From Diphasiastrum complanatum (lineage: Eukaryota; Streptophyta; Lycopodiopsida; Lycopodiales; Lycopodiaceae), in NCBI GenBank assembly GCA_029204225.1, contig CM055093.1, forward strand, positions 32,811,777 to 32,875,776: 64,000 nucleotides of DNA, in the 5' to 3' direction. Below the pieces are notes generated by a model. The model saw only the letters and a list, made by a program, of their open reading frames with translations, made no database searches and was not told the origin of the DNA. Below are positions 61,746-64,000 of the stretch, piece after piece. A program made the translations under genes and the position numbers. Position 1 is the stretch's first letter. Each line of letters starts with the position of its first letter.

Positions 61746-64000
61746 CTGTTGACAAAAATCTATTTAGAATGAGGGACATGTTTGTCATGACACCCATGCT
61801 AATGAGCTACAGTAGATCTTTAGGATTCCAATCCCAGGAGAAAGCTAAAAAAGTCACTCACAACTTCAACTAAATAACAAGTTGTATCCACTCAGAGGTT
61901 ACAACACCCACTCAGAGGTTACAAGTGATTACGAAACAAGAAAGAAAAAAATACTTATTGGAATGTCATTGACAATCACTACCTGTATGAACATAACGAT
62001 GAAACCTTAGAAAGTAGATAGGGAAAACCAAAATACACTAACCCTATTCAACACAGGCAAAAGAAGACCGTGAATCAGATGAATGCTTCTGGTTATAAGT
62101 GTCACTCTCATTTTGCCCATGCATTGGAAGCCGAGCAAAACCTTGTGCATTTTTGAGAGTTAAGCTCATCACTGCAAGTTATCTTGGTTCCATGCAACGA
62201 TTTTGCTAATCACAGGAAATTAAATTATGCAAGAAACAAATTGCCATGAAAGTACTTCTACATGGAGATTTTGAAGAAAAGTTTTGAAGGAAAATGATCC
62301 ACTGACATGACTCAATGCCAAGTTAAGAAGAATATTTTTCAAAGGGAAATGAAAGTGTCTTGGAATCTAACAAACTGCTCTCTGAGGTCCTGCACAAAAC
62401 AAAATAAAAAGTACAACAAACAGGACATCAAAATCACATAGATATTGAAATTTGTACAAGAAATTGATCGTTTTACAAACAATTTTTTGATGCACAACTG
62501 CTATAAAAGAATTGCCCACCTTTCACAACCAGATTCACAATGTCCTCATTTTTTCCTCAGGTCGTCCAGATTTTTCTCCCAGCATAAAACATGAGGTAAA
62601 TGCTCAGATTGAGGTGGGAGATGGCCAAGGAGAATACTTCTGTATGCTCTGCCTCTAAAAATATGATTTCGCAGTGGGCAATAAAAATTCAAAGGACTAT
62701 GACTTGAATACCCATCTATTTAATATAATAAGCCATGACTTGTCCAAATTGTATGGGAGAATCATGGAGTCTGAGTTGAGCAGAGTGACAGACAAGGAAT
62801 TTGTGCAAAGTGAATGACTTTCCACACGCTACCAACCTGGGCCCTGCCACAGAGTTTGTACTAATATTTCTACAACCGATAAGAACTAAATAGCAATATG
62901 ATTCTTCCTCAACTCACAAACAAATTCAAAAGGATGACAACTACCAAGAACAAAACTTTTTTATTGAATACAAAAGTTTGATGATCAAACTAAGTGGGAG
63001 AATAACCTTTTGTTCCTAAACTACTTTCTTATGATCGCATATTAAAAGATTCACTAACTATCATTTCCTTTTAATAGGAGAAAACCCTAACTGACTATAA
63101 CTAACTTGATCCTATTTACAAGACCTGTAACTAAGTGAGATTTTTTGTAACTAGCTCGATCTCCATAATGTAGACCCATGTAGGAGCGTAGATCCCGTGG
63201 TCATGCCAAGTGGGTCCTGAAAGTGGGATTAGAGCAATTCGAGGCCTTGGGCCTGGGCGACTGCTATGCAGATAGTCTGCTAGACAAATAGTCTGCAAAG
63301 AACTCAGGACAAGTTCTATCATGGTGGGGAAGCTTGTTACATCCAAACTTCAGCTCGAACCCATAACCATGTGTTTAATGGACCTACCACGAGTAAAAAT
63401 GGATTTGAATTTTCCCATAAGCAAGTAGGAAACCTCCTATACTCAACATATAAGGTGTAAGTTCCACAAAGCTTTTATCTTGTGATCTCAAGATGCCTTA
63501 GGCCTGGCACCTTAAACCCATAACCCGTCCCTCCCACTCTCCCATGGAAAAATGAGGCACAAAGGAGAGGGACACAATACTTCTTCTAGCCTTCTAGTAT
63601 AGGTGAGCTATGGAGGAAGGGCATTGGAGGAGAGAAGCAAGCTATGCTCAACTCTCTTGTGAGCGAGCTTCCATTAGTGCCTGTGTGGAGAGACAACATT
63701 GGGAGGCTCTGGTTGTAAGGATAGCGAGTTTCTTGCTTTCTCTTTCTCACAAATTGTGATTACTAATCTTTGGTTAAGAGCTTGTCTCTCACATGGTCAT
63801 TGCAAACTCGGATATATATCTTGGTAGTTATAAATCGAATCACATATTTTAGCATCAATGAAGCATAAACATCAAATATGAGGCGGCAAAGACTAATTTG
63901 TACAAGAATAGAATAGATGCATCACAACAATCATGAACATAGCCCATCAAGCCATGGATAGCTAAACCTAATTAGGACTAAGAAAGTAACCAATATCATA
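61746..64000 (-). other. TIC236: TIC236 intron upstream of exon a
   Basis: I found no sequence equivalent to the preceding TIC236 segment (the region ending in a GTLMLLxYGD-type motif), so this is read as intron to the window edge. A 16-base direct repeat cactcagaggttacaa occurs near 61892 and 61910. No element is recognised. Confidence 0.5.

Noticed and set aside
62066-62173. Possible further TIC236 exon on the minus strand (SLTLKNAQGFARLPMHGQ)
   Set aside because: The frame ends in a stop right at the only plausible donor, and it does not match the family segment expected before exon a.

Overview
The window is plant nuclear DNA. Its only recognisable host gene is on the minus strand: eleven consecutive internal exons of an orthologue of the chloroplast inner-envelope protein TIC236 (EMB2410/SSG4, a TamB-like protein). 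The exons join in phase with GT-AG borders, from 61745 down to 10323. They sum to about 1.8 kb of coding sequence spread over 51 kb, and the gene runs off both window edges. Two introns are hugely enlarged: about 28.5 kb (60929-32402) and about 12.6 kb (22965-10383). The others with both ends visible are 0.2-2.5 kb. Almost everything else is transposable-element sequence inside these introns. Large TE-filled introns suggest a gymnosperm or a fern/lycophyte-grade plant. That lineage guess is inference from gene architecture only.

Layout from left to right. 1-550: broken LINE ORF1 piece. 550-4690: Ty1/copia LTR and RT fragments in inverted orientation. 5121-9116: head-to-tail series of LINE pieces separated by long (CT)n tracts, with a copia scrap inside. 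10323-10382: TIC236 exon. 11.8-22.8 kb: nested copia and gypsy remains. 22966-32401: seven TIC236 exons with moderate introns, one of which holds a non-autonomous hAT-like element. 34.4-60.9 kb: the giant intron, holding gypsy, LINE and copia remains and two informative nested insertions. In the first, a 5.4 kb gypsy-like element (37956-43360) sits in a LINE endonuclease. In the second, a 6.4 kb chromovirus (50867-57259) with apparently identical LTRs sits in an otherwise nearly complete LINE (about 48114-59859). 60930-61745: three TIC236 exons. 61746-64000: intron.

The most interesting TE biology is in two families. (1) A LINE family whose copies end in a conserved hairpin with compensatory stem changes, then GACRTTAATA, then (CT)n. 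(CT)n also precedes the 5' side of several copies, so the family either inserts into (CT)n or templates such tails. (2) A gypsy-derived family whose LTRs appear to begin AG and end CT instead of TG/CA, supported by near-perfect 5-bp target duplications and abutting PBS and PPT. In this family the RT/RNase H/integrase core is replaced by an unrecognised 1-1.7 kb conserved module between protease and chromodomain.

All calls were read by eye from sequence and remembered family motifs. No database search or alignment was run. Boundaries given as approximate may be off by tens of bases.
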